The notes below the pieces were generated by a model. The model ran no database searches. It saw only the letters and a list, made by a program, of their open reading frames with translations, and was not told the DNA's origin. From positions 1-64,000 of the forward strand of contig JBALVI010000001.1 of assembly GCA_036961205.1 (NCBI GenBank): 64,000 bases of DNA. Reading direction: 5' to 3'. Below, in pieces: positions 43,795 to 53,526 of the stretch. Origin of the DNA: CALJFL01 sp036961205 (GTDB lineage Bacteria > Pseudomonadota > Gammaproteobacteria > Pseudomonadales > Halieaceae). The translations under genes and the position numbers were made by a program. The number at the start of each line of letters is the position of its first letter. The first letter of the stretch is position 1.

Positions 43795-44831
43795 AGTGAT
43801 TTGCCCCAGGATTGCAGCGAGATCAGGGGCATCAGCTTGCCCTCAAACCAGTCTTTGAATTCGGCGACAGCAGGCTGGGACTCGGCGTAAAGGTTCAGGG
43901 TTTCCTGCACGTACTTAACCACCATGGGCAAGTCATCTAGGTAAGACGCTTTATCATCCCGCAGATAGAGTCGGGCAAAGGTGCCCAACACCTTAATATG
44001 CCGTTGCAGGCCCATTAAATCGAACCAGCGCAGAAAGTCCTGGTCTGCCATTGGAGAGATCACCTGACTGGCTACTAACTCATCTCGGTATGCCAAGGCC
44101 CAAAGACACACCTGGGATCGCGGCCAGCGGATGTAACAGTCCTTAAGCAGCGAAGCCAAGTCATAGGTGACGGGGCCATAGACCGCATCCTGGAAATCAA
44201 TGACCGCCAGATCCCCCTGCCCCACCAACATCAAGTTTCGACTGTGGAAGTCGCGGTGGACAAAACCCTGGGGTTGATCCAGTGCGTTTTCAATCAGCAA
44301 ACCGGCGAACTTTTCTATCAGAACAAGCTCAGTGTCATCACACTGATACGCCAACAAAGCGGAGACAAACCACTCTGGAAAGCGACTCAGCTCCTCGGTC
44401 AATAGGGCGCGATCATATCTTGGTAGAAGATCAGACTCGGCCTGGATGGCTCGAAACCCCCTAAGTATCTGGAAACAGGTTCTGTAGTAGCCGTCGACAC
44501 TGGTCTCACCCAGCTCGGGTAGTAGCACCCGATCACCAAGATCCTCCAGCAGCATGTAGCCCCGCTCCAGATCCATTGCCAGCATTGCCGGCACTCTTAT
44601 CTGAGCACCCTGCAGAAGTTGATGAATACGCGAGAACTCGGTATTTTTTTCAGTGTTGGGCGGTGCATCCACCACCACATAACTACCCTTGGGGGTCTCC
44701 AGCCGAAAATAGCGTCGGTTACTGGCATCACCGGCGATAATCTCAAGCGCAGCCGTTGGCGCCTCACCAACAAGGCCCAGCGCTTCCTGCGCCCAAGGTT
44801 TTAGATCAGCAGGTATTGGCCTAGCTAGCAA
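43791..44831 (-). CDS. amgK: MurNAc/GlcNAc anomeric kinase AmgK
   Basis: AmgK phosphorylates MurNAc at the anomeric carbon for MurU. The 346-residue protein has the aminoglycoside-phosphotransferase fold: an N-terminal ATP lobe with DASNRRYFRLE, then FVHRDFHSRNLML with the catalytic Asp near residue 195, and VIDFQDAVYGP. It is divergent from lptD, as in Pseudomonas. The window also has anmK, so two MurNAc routes are present. Confidence 0.92.
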   Translation of the reverse strand: MLARPIPADLKPWAQEALGLVGEAPTAALEIIAGDASNRRYFRLETPKGSYVVVDAPPNTEKNTEFSRIHQLLQGAQIRVPAMLAMDLERGYMLLEDLGDRVLLPELGETSVDGYYRTCFQILRGFRAIQAESDLLPRYDRALLTEELSRFPEWFVSALLAYQCDDTELVLIEKFAGLLIENALDQPQGFVHRDFHSRNLMLVGQGDLAVIDFQDAVYGPVTYDLASLLKDCYIRWPRSQVCLWALAYRDELVASQVISPMADQDFLRWFDLMGLQRHIKVLGTFARLYLRDDKASYLDDLPMVVKYVQETLNLYAESQPAVAEFKDWFEGKLMPLISLQSWGKSL

Positions 44832-44917
44832 AAAGTTGCCTCATTCAAATTTTCTCGGACAATGCTCAAGGGATGCATTATTATCCGCATCACCCTAAAA
44901 GAATACCTCTGCACTCG

Positions 44918-47299
44918 ATGACACCAGCTTTTTTAAGACTTTTTTGCCTCAGGCAACTATTTCAGTGTGCCGTGCTGGCGGCAGCAGCACTGTTCCTTGT
45001 CATCGCCCCCGCGGGCGCCCAGACAAACTCCGAAGAAGATCTTGATTGGGTAAAAATTCGAGACGTACCTGAGGATCTACAAAACCGCCTGTGCGTCAAT
45101 TGCGGCGGACGTTACATTGACCCACTGGCAGGCAGCGAAAATGGAACCCCACCCGAAGAATCAGACATTCAGGCCACAGCTACCAGCACGGAAATGCAGG
45201 GCGATATTGTAAATTTAAAAGGCGGCGTGGAAGTCACTCAGGGCTATAGGCAATTGCGAGGCGACGAGGCAACACTCAATCGTAGCACCCGGGCGGGCAC
45301 CCTCACCGGCAATATCGAGTTACGCGAGCCCGGCGTATTATTGAAAGGCGACGAAGTCCAATTTCAGTCTGCTACCGATGAGGCCAGCCTTAAAAATAGC
45401 GCGTTCATTCTGCATAAGCAGCACATTCGTGGCACCGCAGGTGAACTCAGTCGCGATGAACTGGGCTTGATTCACCTTCATCAGGGCAAGCTCACTTTTT
45501 GCGCACCCGGCGATCACGATTGGGAGATACGCGCAGAGGAAATGGAGCTGGATGTCGAAGAAGGGGTAGGTGTAGCGCGCGGGGCGAGTCTGGCTATTGG
45601 TGGAGTGCCGGTGCTTTACACGCCCTGGCTGCGTTTCCCGCTGGACGACCGCAGGCGTACCGGCTTTTTGTGGCCTGACATTGGCAGCGATACTCGCGGC
45701 GGTCTGGACGTTTCCGCGCCCGTCTATTTCAATTTGGGGGACAACTACGACGCCCTCTACACCCCCCGCTATATTCAGGAACGCGGGCTAAATCACGATA
45801 TTGATCTGAGGTATCTCAGCCCACGCATAGGCTATTGGTCGGTGGGCGGCGCCTTTATGGACAATGACGACCGTTACGAGGATGAACTTCCCGAAGAGCG
45901 TAATCATGATCGCTGGTTGGCCACGATCCAGCACAACGCCCTCTTTGAGCAGCGCTGGCGCACCCAGGTTGACTACAGTAAGGCCAGCGACGCCGACTAC
46001 CTCAAGGATCTGGACTCTTCCAGCCTGAATGCAAAGCGCCAGAGCAACCTGCTGCAGCTGGGCTCCGTGGACTATCTAGGTGACAAATGGCTGATAGACC
46101 TTGATGTGCAACAGTTTCAATCCCTGGCCGACGATATTAACGACGACTACAAAAAGTTACCTCAGCTGACAGCTGCGTATCGGGGAGACCGCCAACCCTT
46201 TGATTTCGACCCGATTGTAGTGGCGCAATACTCCGACTTCGACTCCGACGATGATCGCGTAACCGGCCAGCGCGCCTACGCTGAGGTCGGCACCACCTAC
46301 CCTATGCTCTGGCAGCAGGGGTTTCTGACGCCTACCGCGAAATATCGGTATCTGGAATATGACCTGAACGAAAGCTTATTGTTTGAGGACCAAACACCCT
46401 CCACCGGCGCTGCACTTGCCAGCCTGGACGGCGGTCTGTTTTTCGAAAGGCAAACGCAGATTGCCGGGCGTGGCCTGTTACAGACCCTTGAACCGCGGGT
46501 GTACTACCTGTACAGCAAGTTTGAAGATCAGTCTGATCAACCGGATTTCGACAGTGCCGAGCTGACCTTCAGCTACAACCAACTGTTCCGGGAAACACGA
46601 TTCTCGGGCAAAGACCGTATAGATGATGCCAACCAGCTCTCACTCGGCCTGACCACACGTTTTATCAGTGAAGAGACCGGCCTGGAGAAGTTCAACGCCA
46701 GCATCGGCCAGATCTTTTATTTCGACGATCGCCAGGTGAGGCTTTCAGCCTTGTCACCGCCGCTGGAGCAGTCCGGCTCGGAGATGGCAGGGGAATTAAA
46801 CTTCTACCCCAACGAACGATTGAGCCTGCGCAGCAACCTGCAGTACGACCCCTACTCCGGCAGCATGGTGTCCGGCAACTTTCAGATCAACTATGAACCC
46901 GGTGAAGGCAGCGTTTACAACGTCGGTTACACCTTCCGCCGCTCTCCTATATTTGGTGATCTGCTGCCACCGACTGAACAAGCAAATATCTCGGCCCATA
47001 TCCCGATCAATCATCGCTGGAGCGTGTTCGCCGCCTTCAACTACAGCGTGGAAGAGCAGGAAAGCGTGGAGGATATGGTCGGTGTTGAATACGACAGTTG
47101 CTGCTGGAAATTTCGCCTGCTGCACCTACGGTATTTCGATACCGTACCCGGCCAGGAGCCCAGCTTCGGTATCGCCAACCTCGAACGCGAGAACTCCACC
47201 CAGTTTCAGATCGTACTCAAGGGTATGGGCGGCTTCGGCAACCGGGTTGAGGGTTTGATGGAAGACATGATTCGTGGGTTTGAGGACCGCGCCTACTAG
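44918..47299 (+). CDS. lptD: LPS-assembly protein LptD
   Basis: LptD is the outer-membrane barrel that inserts lipopolysaccharide. From the ATG at 44918 it has 793 residues, with a signal peptide (ending near APAGAQ), a CVNC pair early in the mature part, and an LptA-like jelly roll to about residue 250. A large beta-barrel with alternating aromatic strands fills the rest. A Cys pair (DSCCWKF) near the end fits the disulfides linking the domains in E. coli. An upstream in-frame ATG at 44873 adds 15 residues. surA is two genes downstream. Confidence 0.95.
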   Translation: MTPAFLRLFCLRQLFQCAVLAAAALFLVIAPAGAQTNSEEDLDWVKIRDVPEDLQNRLCVNCGGRYIDPLAGSENGTPPEESDIQATATSTEMQGDIVNLKGGVEVTQGYRQLRGDEATLNRSTRAGTLTGNIELREPGVLLKGDEVQFQSATDEASLKNSAFILHKQHIRGTAGELSRDELGLIHLHQGKLTFCAPGDHDWEIRAEEMELDVEEGVGVARGASLAIGGVPVLYTPWLRFPLDDRRRTGFLWPDIGSDTRGGLDVSAPVYFNLGDNYDALYTPRYIQERGLNHDIDLRYLSPRIGYWSVGGAFMDNDDRYEDELPEERNHDRWLATIQHNALFEQRWRTQVDYSKASDADYLKDLDSSSLNAKRQSNLLQLGSVDYLGDKWLIDLDVQQFQSLADDINDDYKKLPQLTAAYRGDRQPFDFDPIVVAQYSDFDSDDDRVTGQRAYAEVGTTYPMLWQQGFLTPTAKYRYLEYDLNESLLFEDQTPSTGAALASLDGGLFFERQTQIAGRGLLQTLEPRVYYLYSKFEDQSDQPDFDSAELTFSYNQLFRETRFSGKDRIDDANQLSLGLTTRFISEETGLEKFNASIGQIFYFDDRQVRLSALSPPLEQSGSEMAGELNFYPNERLSLRSNLQYDPYSGSMVSGNFQINYEPGEGSVYNVGYTFRRSPIFGDLLPPTEQANISAHIPINHRWSVFAAFNYSVEEQESVEDMVGVEYDSCCWKFRLLHLRYFDTVPGQEPSFGIANLERENSTQFQIVLKGMGGFGNRVEGLMEDMIRGFEDRAY

Positions 47300-47370
47300 C
47301 TATGACGCAGTTTACACCCGGGTAACCAGCCTCTACACTGCACGCTTTCTGGTACTCCCCAAGTGAACTA

Positions 47371-49230
47371 ATGTCTGACCAACCAACCATTTCCTACTCT
47401 TACCAAATGGGCAGCGAGCCCGAACAGCGCAAGGCGGCTGGATCGAGCCCTGATAGCGAGCTGTACGCCTTCGCCGATTGCGAGATGGTAAACACCGGCA
47501 ACGGTTCGGTGCTTATAATCCATCGGCACACTGACGCCCAGCTTATTGTCTCGCCAGAGGTGACCACCGCATTGGCCTCATGCGGTGTCTTCCGCACGCT
47601 TGCAGAACATGTAGAAGAACTCTGCACCACCATCCCGCAATTGTCGGGGCAACAAGCCAACGTGATCCAGGTACTGGACATGGTCAAGAATGCGGGGCTA
47701 CTGACCACCGCATCTGCCACCTGCGAGCGCATGTGCCCGCCCGACATACCCGCCGCCGTAGATTTACCTGCCACTCGGGCTTTCATTATCACCTGCGACC
47801 GACCGGCGGCCATTGAGCGGTTGCTCACCTCCATGTTGCACGCGGGCAACCTCTCCCGACATGAGCAATTGATACTGATTGACGACTCTCGCGGTACCGA
47901 TAACGCCGCCAAAAACCGCGAGCTCGTGGAAAACTTCAACCTGACCAGCCCCCGGAATATGCGTTACTTCGGCACCGAAGAACGAGAGCAACTACTGGAG
48001 AGCTTGATTGAGCGCTTGCCTGAGCACGAGGCTGGAATTCGATTTCTTATCGATCGCAAGCAATGGACCGGGCACCCAACCTACGGCCTTGCCCGGACGC
48101 TGTCGTTACTGTTGTCAGTTAACAAGCGCGCTATTGTTATGGACGATGACGTGGTCTGTGCCGCCGTCAAAGCGCTCTATCCGGAAGATGGCATTACCTT
48201 TGCCGCCGGTGCAAGAGAAGCCGAGTTTTACGCGTCCGAGCAGGATTTGATTGCGCAGACAAACCGCGAAGGATTTGACCCCCTCACTGGGCATGCCCAG
48301 TCTCTGGGCCTCACTTTGGGCCAGGCTTTGAACCAGTTGGGCACTTTTGAGCTCACGCCCGAGGATTTGCTGCAGTCTAACGTGCTCCAACTCAGCCAAT
48401 GGCGGAGCACATCCCCTGTATTGATCACCCAGTGCGGCACCGTAGGCGATCCGGGGAGCCCCTCCACCAGCTGGATATACGAGCTGGATTCAAGCTCCGC
48501 CCAGCGTGCCCTGGCTGGCCCAGGTGGCCTGGAAGCCGCGCTGACCAATCGTCATTATTGGCTGGGGCGCCCCAGGCCAGGATTCAGCAAGATGGCCGTC
48601 ATCTCTCAAATTACCGGGCTCGATAATTCGGCACTGCTGCCGCCCTACTTCCCGGTATTCCGTGGCGAGGATTACCTCTTCGGCGCCATGGTGGAATACC
48701 TGCATCCACAATCTGTAGTGATGGAGTTCGACTGGAGTGTCCCTCACTTCCCGATTGAACCCCGAACAGGCGACCCGACCGAGCCAGCGAAGAGCGGCAG
48801 GGGCTTGTTGAATTGGCCCAAATGCATTACCGATAAGACCAATTACGACCCGCAGGTCTCAGCAGAAGCGAGACTGGATGCACTTACGGCACTCATTCGG
48901 CAAACGGCAGAAACAAGTGATAAAGGCCTGATCACCCGTTATCGCAGTGAGATTGCGGAAAACCAGGCCGGTCAGGCCGCCAGGCTAGGTGATTTACTGA
49001 AAAGTGAAGCTTCCCGCCCTGAACCCTGGAATGCCTGGCTGCAGCAATCCGCAGAGAACCTGAATCAAGCCCTGAACTCAGTTGCCAAACTGCAGGATTA
49101 CACCGGCGTAGACCCTGCAACGCCCGATGAGGAAGCACTTAGGCAATTTCGCCAATACGCCAATGGCTTGGCGGATTCTCTAGCAGCATGGCCCGCCATA
49201 CGCCAAGCCGCAGCAGAGCTGGAAACCTAA
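47371..49230 (+). CDS. PqqD-like plus glycosyltransferase-like protein, unknown role
   Basis: This 619-residue soluble protein has three parts. Residues about 30-115 resemble a PqqD-type winged domain (VLIIHRHTDAQLIVSPEV, then FRTLAEHVEEL and QVLDMVKNAGLL). Residues about 130-480 look like a GT-A glycosyltransferase: RAFIITCDRPAAIERLL, LILIDDSRG, then MDDDVV as metal motif, and FRGEDYLFGA as the later acid motif. The tail from about 500 is helical. It lies between lptD and surA, where Pseudomonas has nothing. The donor and acceptor are unknown, and the PqqD similarity is by eye. Confidence 0.55.
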   Translation: MSDQPTISYSYQMGSEPEQRKAAGSSPDSELYAFADCEMVNTGNGSVLIIHRHTDAQLIVSPEVTTALASCGVFRTLAEHVEELCTTIPQLSGQQANVIQVLDMVKNAGLLTTASATCERMCPPDIPAAVDLPATRAFIITCDRPAAIERLLTSMLHAGNLSRHEQLILIDDSRGTDNAAKNRELVENFNLTSPRNMRYFGTEEREQLLESLIERLPEHEAGIRFLIDRKQWTGHPTYGLARTLSLLLSVNKRAIVMDDDVVCAAVKALYPEDGITFAAGAREAEFYASEQDLIAQTNREGFDPLTGHAQSLGLTLGQALNQLGTFELTPEDLLQSNVLQLSQWRSTSPVLITQCGTVGDPGSPSTSWIYELDSSSAQRALAGPGGLEAALTNRHYWLGRPRPGFSKMAVISQITGLDNSALLPPYFPVFRGEDYLFGAMVEYLHPQSVVMEFDWSVPHFPIEPRTGDPTEPAKSGRGLLNWPKCITDKTNYDPQVSAEARLDALTALIRQTAETSDKGLITRYRSEIAENQAGQAARLGDLLKSEASRPEPWNAWLQQSAENLNQALNSVAKLQDYTGVDPATPDEEALRQFRQYANGLADSLAAWPAIRQAAAELET

Positions 49231-49298
49231 AGCAAATAACTGGTTTGCCACGTATAATACCCAGCCTGCACAGGCTCAAACAGAGGAACCATCACATC

Positions 49299-50573
49299 GT
49301 GTTTATCAAGAAATGTCTGCTAGCCGCAGGCCTTGCCACCGCCCTTGTCACTGCCCCGCTGACCTTCGCTATCACCGAAGTACTCGACCAGGTCGTGGCT
49401 ATTGTCGACGATGACATCATCATGGCCAGTGAGCTGCGCGAGCGCTTGGCCACCGTCACTGAAAGTATGCGAGCCAGAGAGATTGAACCGCCTCCTGAAG
49501 ATGTGCTTATACGCGAAACTTTGGACCGCCTGATTCTGGAAAGCATTCAGCTGCAAATGGGCGACCACGTTGGGGTGCGTATCCCTGATGCGCAGTTAAA
49601 TTCAGCGATGCAGCGAATGGCTTCCCAAAACAGAATGACCCTCGATCAATTTCGTATGGCGCTGGACCAGCAGGGCCAATCGTACGCCGTGATGCGCGAC
49701 CAGATTCGCCGCGAGATGATCATTCAACGGGTACAGGGTGGCAACGTAAACAACCGCATCCAGATTACCGATCAGGAGGTGGAGAACTTCATCGCCACCG
49801 AAGAAGGCCAAAAGCTGGTTCAACCCGAGTATCGGATTGTGCAGGCGCTATTGGCGGTGTCTCCCGACGCTCCAGACAACGAAATAGCCGCTGCCGAGGC
49901 CTACATCGACCGCATGCTGGCACGTATTCAAGGTGGCGACCCGTTTCAAGAGGTGGTGGCGCAAGCAGATCGCTATCCTCTGAGTGGTGGCGACCTGGGC
50001 TGGCGTAAGCTAGACGACCTACCCAGTATATTCACCGACATTGCCCCCACACTGAAACGCGGCGAAACTGGCAAAGTGCGCAGCCCCAGTGGTTTCCACC
50101 TGGTGTACATGGTGGAAAATCGCGGCGGCGAGCAAATGGTCAAAGAAACCGAGGTAAGGCACATCCTGGTCAAACCCTCTGAGATCATGACAGAAGCGCA
50201 GGCCGAGACACTGGTCACTGAACTGAAACGCCGCGCCGAGGCGGGAGAGGACTTTGCCGAGTTGGCCAAGGAATACTCCGAAGACATCGGTTCAGCGCAG
50301 GAAGGCGGCGCTCTGGGCTGGACCACCTCTGGCCAGATGGTCCCCGAATTTGAAAACACCATGGCATCCACCGAAATTGATACCGTGAGCCCCCCCTTCA
50401 AAAGCCAATACGGCTGGCATATTCTCGAGGTAACAGACCGCCGCGAGCAGGATATGTCAGAACAGTTGGGACGTAATCAGGCGATGGAGCACTTACACAA
50501 CCGTAAGTATCAGGAAGAGCTGGATGCCTGGCTGCAGAAGATTCGCGACGAGGCGTTTGTTGACATTAAGTAA
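49299..50573 (+). CDS. surA: Periplasmic chaperone and peptidyl-prolyl isomerase SurA
   Basis: SurA escorts outer-membrane proteins, including LptD. The GTG at 49299 gives 424 residues, with a signal peptide (FIKKCLLAAGLATALVTAPL), the N-terminal chaperone domain (EVLDQVVAIVDDDIIMASEL) and two parvulin domains (about residues 170-270 and 285-385; EVRHILVKPSE opens the second). A GAGGAA ribosome site lies upstream. The frame extends back into the previous gene, but that part is not SurA-like. pdxA follows after six bases. Confidence 0.95.
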   Translation: MFIKKCLLAAGLATALVTAPLTFAITEVLDQVVAIVDDDIIMASELRERLATVTESMRAREIEPPPEDVLIRETLDRLILESIQLQMGDHVGVRIPDAQLNSAMQRMASQNRMTLDQFRMALDQQGQSYAVMRDQIRREMIIQRVQGGNVNNRIQITDQEVENFIATEEGQKLVQPEYRIVQALLAVSPDAPDNEIAAAEAYIDRMLARIQGGDPFQEVVAQADRYPLSGGDLGWRKLDDLPSIFTDIAPTLKRGETGKVRSPSGFHLVYMVENRGGEQMVKETEVRHILVKPSEIMTEAQAETLVTELKRRAEAGEDFAELAKEYSEDIGSAQEGGALGWTTSGQMVPEFENTMASTEIDTVSPPFKSQYGWHILEVTDRREQDMSEQLGRNQAMEHLHNRKYQEELDAWLQKIRDEAFVDIK

Positions 50574-50579
50574 GCACCA

Positions 50580-51566
50580 ATGGCAATACCAAGGATAGCG
50601 ATTACCGCAGGCGAGCCTGCCGGTATCGGGCCAGACATCACTATCATGCTGGCGCAGCAGGAATGGGATGCTGAACTGGTGGTGATTGCAAATCCGCAGA
50701 TGATGGAAGAGCGCGCTGCACTGATTGGCCTGCCGCTTCAATTACAGGACTTTGACGCTAAAGCCCAACCCGTGCCGCATACACCAGGTCAATTAAAAAT
50801 ACTGCCCGTAGAACTGGCAGACCCAGCAACCCCAGGCACCCTGAACCAAGCCAATGCTCAGTACGTGATCGACACCCTGCAAGCCGCGGTGGATGGATGT
50901 CAGGATAATACTTTCCAGGCGATGGTGACGGCCCCGGTACAGAAATCCGTTATCAATGACGCGGGTATCCCCTTCTCCGGGCATACCGAATTTCTGGCTG
51001 AAGCCACACAAACGCCAAAAGTCGTGATGTTGCTCGCCACCGATAAACTGCGTGTGGCCCTGGCCACTACTCACCTCCCCCTGTCGGCGGTACCGGCAGC
51101 CATTACCGGCGAACTGCTGGAGCAAACTCTGGGCGTGTTAAATACAGACCTGATCGAAAAATTTGGCCTGAGCACACCGCGAATTGCCGTATTGGGCCTG
51201 AACCCCCACGCCGGTGAAGGCGGCCACATGGGCCGGGAAGAAATCGACACAATCATTCCGGCCATGGAGCGGATGTGCGCGCGAGGCTTGAACTTACTGG
51301 GCCCCCTACCCGCCGATACAGCCTTCAATCCCAAGGTACTCCAAACCTGCGACGCGGTACTGGCCATGTATCACGATCAGGGCCTGCCCGTACTGAAATA
51401 CGCCGGCTTCGGCAATGCCATTAATATCACCCTGGGGCTGCCAATCATTCGAACATCGGTTGATCACGGGACAGCGCTGGATTTGGCGGGGAGCGGCAAA
51501 GTGAATCCGGATAGTCTTATTCGGGCAATTGAGATTGCGATTGAGATGTCCACGATTGAGACCTAG
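50580..51566 (+). CDS. pdxA: 4-hydroxythreonine-4-phosphate dehydrogenase
   Basis: PdxA oxidises 4-phosphohydroxy-threonine in pyridoxal phosphate synthesis. The 328-residue protein has ITAGEPAGIGPDI at the N-terminus and the zinc ligands in SGHTEFLAEAT, LNPHAGEGGHMG and MYHDQGLPVLKY. Length is standard. The usual followers rsmA, apaG and apaH are missing; an acyltransferase frame begins inside its last codons instead. Confidence 0.97.
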   Translation: MAIPRIAITAGEPAGIGPDITIMLAQQEWDAELVVIANPQMMEERAALIGLPLQLQDFDAKAQPVPHTPGQLKILPVELADPATPGTLNQANAQYVIDTLQAAVDGCQDNTFQAMVTAPVQKSVINDAGIPFSGHTEFLAEATQTPKVVMLLATDKLRVALATTHLPLSAVPAAITGELLEQTLGVLNTDLIEKFGLSTPRIAVLGLNPHAGEGGHMGREEIDTIIPAMERMCARGLNLLGPLPADTAFNPKVLQTCDAVLAMYHDQGLPVLKYAGFGNAINITLGLPIIRTSVDHGTALDLAGSGKVNPDSLIRAIEIAIEMSTIET

Positions 51567-53451
51567 CACCGGAACCTACAGACCCGACATTGACGGCTTA
51601 CGTGCAGTCGCGGTCACTCTAGTATTGCTATGGCACCTGGATGTCGAATGGTTGACCGGCGGGTTTGTCGGCGTAGACGTATTTTTTGTCATCAGCGGCT
51701 ATTTGATCACCGGCCTGATCATCAACGAAATTAACAACACCGGCGGCTTCAGCCTCTCGGGATTTTACCTGCGCCGTCTAAGGCGCCTATACCCCGCTCT
51801 ACTTGCCACTCTAGGAGTGTCTTTTGTAGCGGGTGTAATACTCCTCTCGCCTAGTGACTTGCAGCGCTTCAGTGGTGCTTTGCTAGCCGCAGTATTCAGT
51901 CTTTCCAATTTCTACTTCTGGCGAGAGTCCGGTTATTTCGACCTGTCGGCAGACGCAAAACCTCTACTTCATACCTGGTCTTTGGGCGTTGAAGAACAAT
52001 TCTACCTGCTATGGCCCTGGCTGTTGCTCTTACTGGCACTCCCCAAGCCTAAGTGGGCAACCCCAATTGGCCTGCTAGCCATTGGTTCCGCCAGCCTTTT
52101 CGCCATACAGTATGTCTCACCGGAAGCGGCATTCTTTCTTACGCCGTTTCGCGCCTTCGAGTTTGTTATTGGAGGTCTACTCGTTTGGGTACCCCGTGCG
52201 GGCAACAAGCTAAAACCTGCCACCGAGTTAACACTACTACTGGGAATCACCATGATTCTAGTGGCTGCGTCCCGTTTCAATGGCAATACCAACTTCCCGG
52301 GTATTAACGCCCTACTCCCCTGTTTAGGCGCTGCCTTGGTCATTTGGGCAGGCAACCCATCCTATTTGGGGCGAATACTCAGCAACAGACTGTTCGTTGC
52401 AATAGGTGTCATAAGCTATTCCATGTACCTGATTCACTGGCCACTCATCACGTTCTGGAAGTACTACACCCTTGCCGAACTAACGGTGACGAATAAGGTA
52501 GCACTGGCCGTTGGCACAATCGCATTGGCGGTGGCCAGCTATCGCTGGATTGAAATTCCGTTCCGTCAGCAAACTAAAGGCACGGGATCAAACTCGCGCT
52601 TTCTACTGGCAATCGTCATTGCCAGCGTAGCTATTTTCATACCGGCTAGTCACGCCTGGAAAAACGGCGGTTGGACCTGGCGGCTACCTGCAGAGTTACA
52701 TGAAAGCGTGGAAGACATGCTAGCCCGACGGACCGAGTATTGGGGAGACTGGAAGGTAGGGGTGGAAAGTGTCGATGATTTCTCGCCTGAACGCCTCTCT
52801 GTTCTCGTTATAGGCGATTCACTGGCTCTTGACGTCGCCAACATGCTGGTAGATCAACCGGGCATCGAGGTTCACTACAAGGTGACGAGCTATAAGTGTG
52901 AAAGTTTCACTCGGCCAAGAGATAGGCAAGATACCGCTCTGAAAACCGCTTGTGCCCAAAACGTCAATCGGTTCCAAAATGCCTATCCGACCGTTGACCT
53001 TATTGTATTGGCCGATCAATTTTCGACCTGGGCGCCTGACTTGGAAATAATACGTAACATCAATATTCTAAAGGATCATGGTTACCCCGGCCCGCTAGTG
53101 ATTTATGGTGAAAGGCCGATATACAAAGAACTGCCTGCAAACTTGATACTCAAGCACGGCAGAATTCAAAGCGCGGGTAAATTCACCAGCGACTATATGC
53201 TGCACACGGTAGCTGAAATGCGTCAAGCGATGGGCAGGGCAAGATCATATTATGAGGGCAAAGGCGTCGCATACTACACACCCATCGACACGCTGTGCCA
53301 GAAAGCGGATTGGTGTGAAATACTGACTCCAGAAAATAAAGTTATCTATTTTGATACAAAGCACTTCACACTGGATGGAGTAAATTTTCTAGCGCCAGAT
53401 TTTCTGGCGTATCTAGCCGAATTGGTGGTCAGAGATCAAAATGCACAATGA
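51556..53451 (+). CDS. O-acyltransferase with AT3 and SGNH domains
   Basis: This enzyme probably transfers an acetyl group onto a surface sugar. It has an acyltransferase-3 membrane domain (YRPDIDGLRAVAVTLVLLWH, then VGVDVFFVISGYLITGL, about ten helices to residue 370). A periplasmic SGNH domain follows, with GDSLALDVANML and the catalytic DTKHFTLDG. No ATG exists near the start; several TTG codons (51529-51556) are possible, and 51556 gives the usual short lead, overlapping pdxA by 11 bases. It marks the change to accessory genes. Confidence 0.85.
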   Translation: MRPSTGTYRPDIDGLRAVAVTLVLLWHLDVEWLTGGFVGVDVFFVISGYLITGLIINEINNTGGFSLSGFYLRRLRRLYPALLATLGVSFVAGVILLSPSDLQRFSGALLAAVFSLSNFYFWRESGYFDLSADAKPLLHTWSLGVEEQFYLLWPWLLLLLALPKPKWATPIGLLAIGSASLFAIQYVSPEAAFFLTPFRAFEFVIGGLLVWVPRAGNKLKPATELTLLLGITMILVAASRFNGNTNFPGINALLPCLGAALVIWAGNPSYLGRILSNRLFVAIGVISYSMYLIHWPLITFWKYYTLAELTVTNKVALAVGTIALAVASYRWIEIPFRQQTKGTGSNSRFLLAIVIASVAIFIPASHAWKNGGWTWRLPAELHESVEDMLARRTEYWGDWKVGVESVDDFSPERLSVLVIGDSLALDVANMLVDQPGIEVHYKVTSYKCESFTRPRDRQDTALKTACAQNVNRFQNAYPTVDLIVLADQFSTWAPDLEIIRNINILKDHGYPGPLVIYGERPIYKELPANLILKHGRIQSAGKFTSDYMLHTVAEMRQAMGRARSYYEGKGVAYYTPIDTLCQKADWCEILTPENKVIYFDTKHFTLDGVNFLAPDFLAYLAELVVRDQNAQ

Positions 53452-53526
53452 AGGTAAATAAGTTAGATCTCGAATCAGGTTGATTCATCCAATGACGGTT
53501 AATACCAAGTCAGATAACATAGGCGC

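Noticed and set aside
49188..49298. N-terminal extension of SurA into the preceding gene
   Set aside because: The signal peptide begins after the GTG at 49299; the extension has no hydrophobic stretch.
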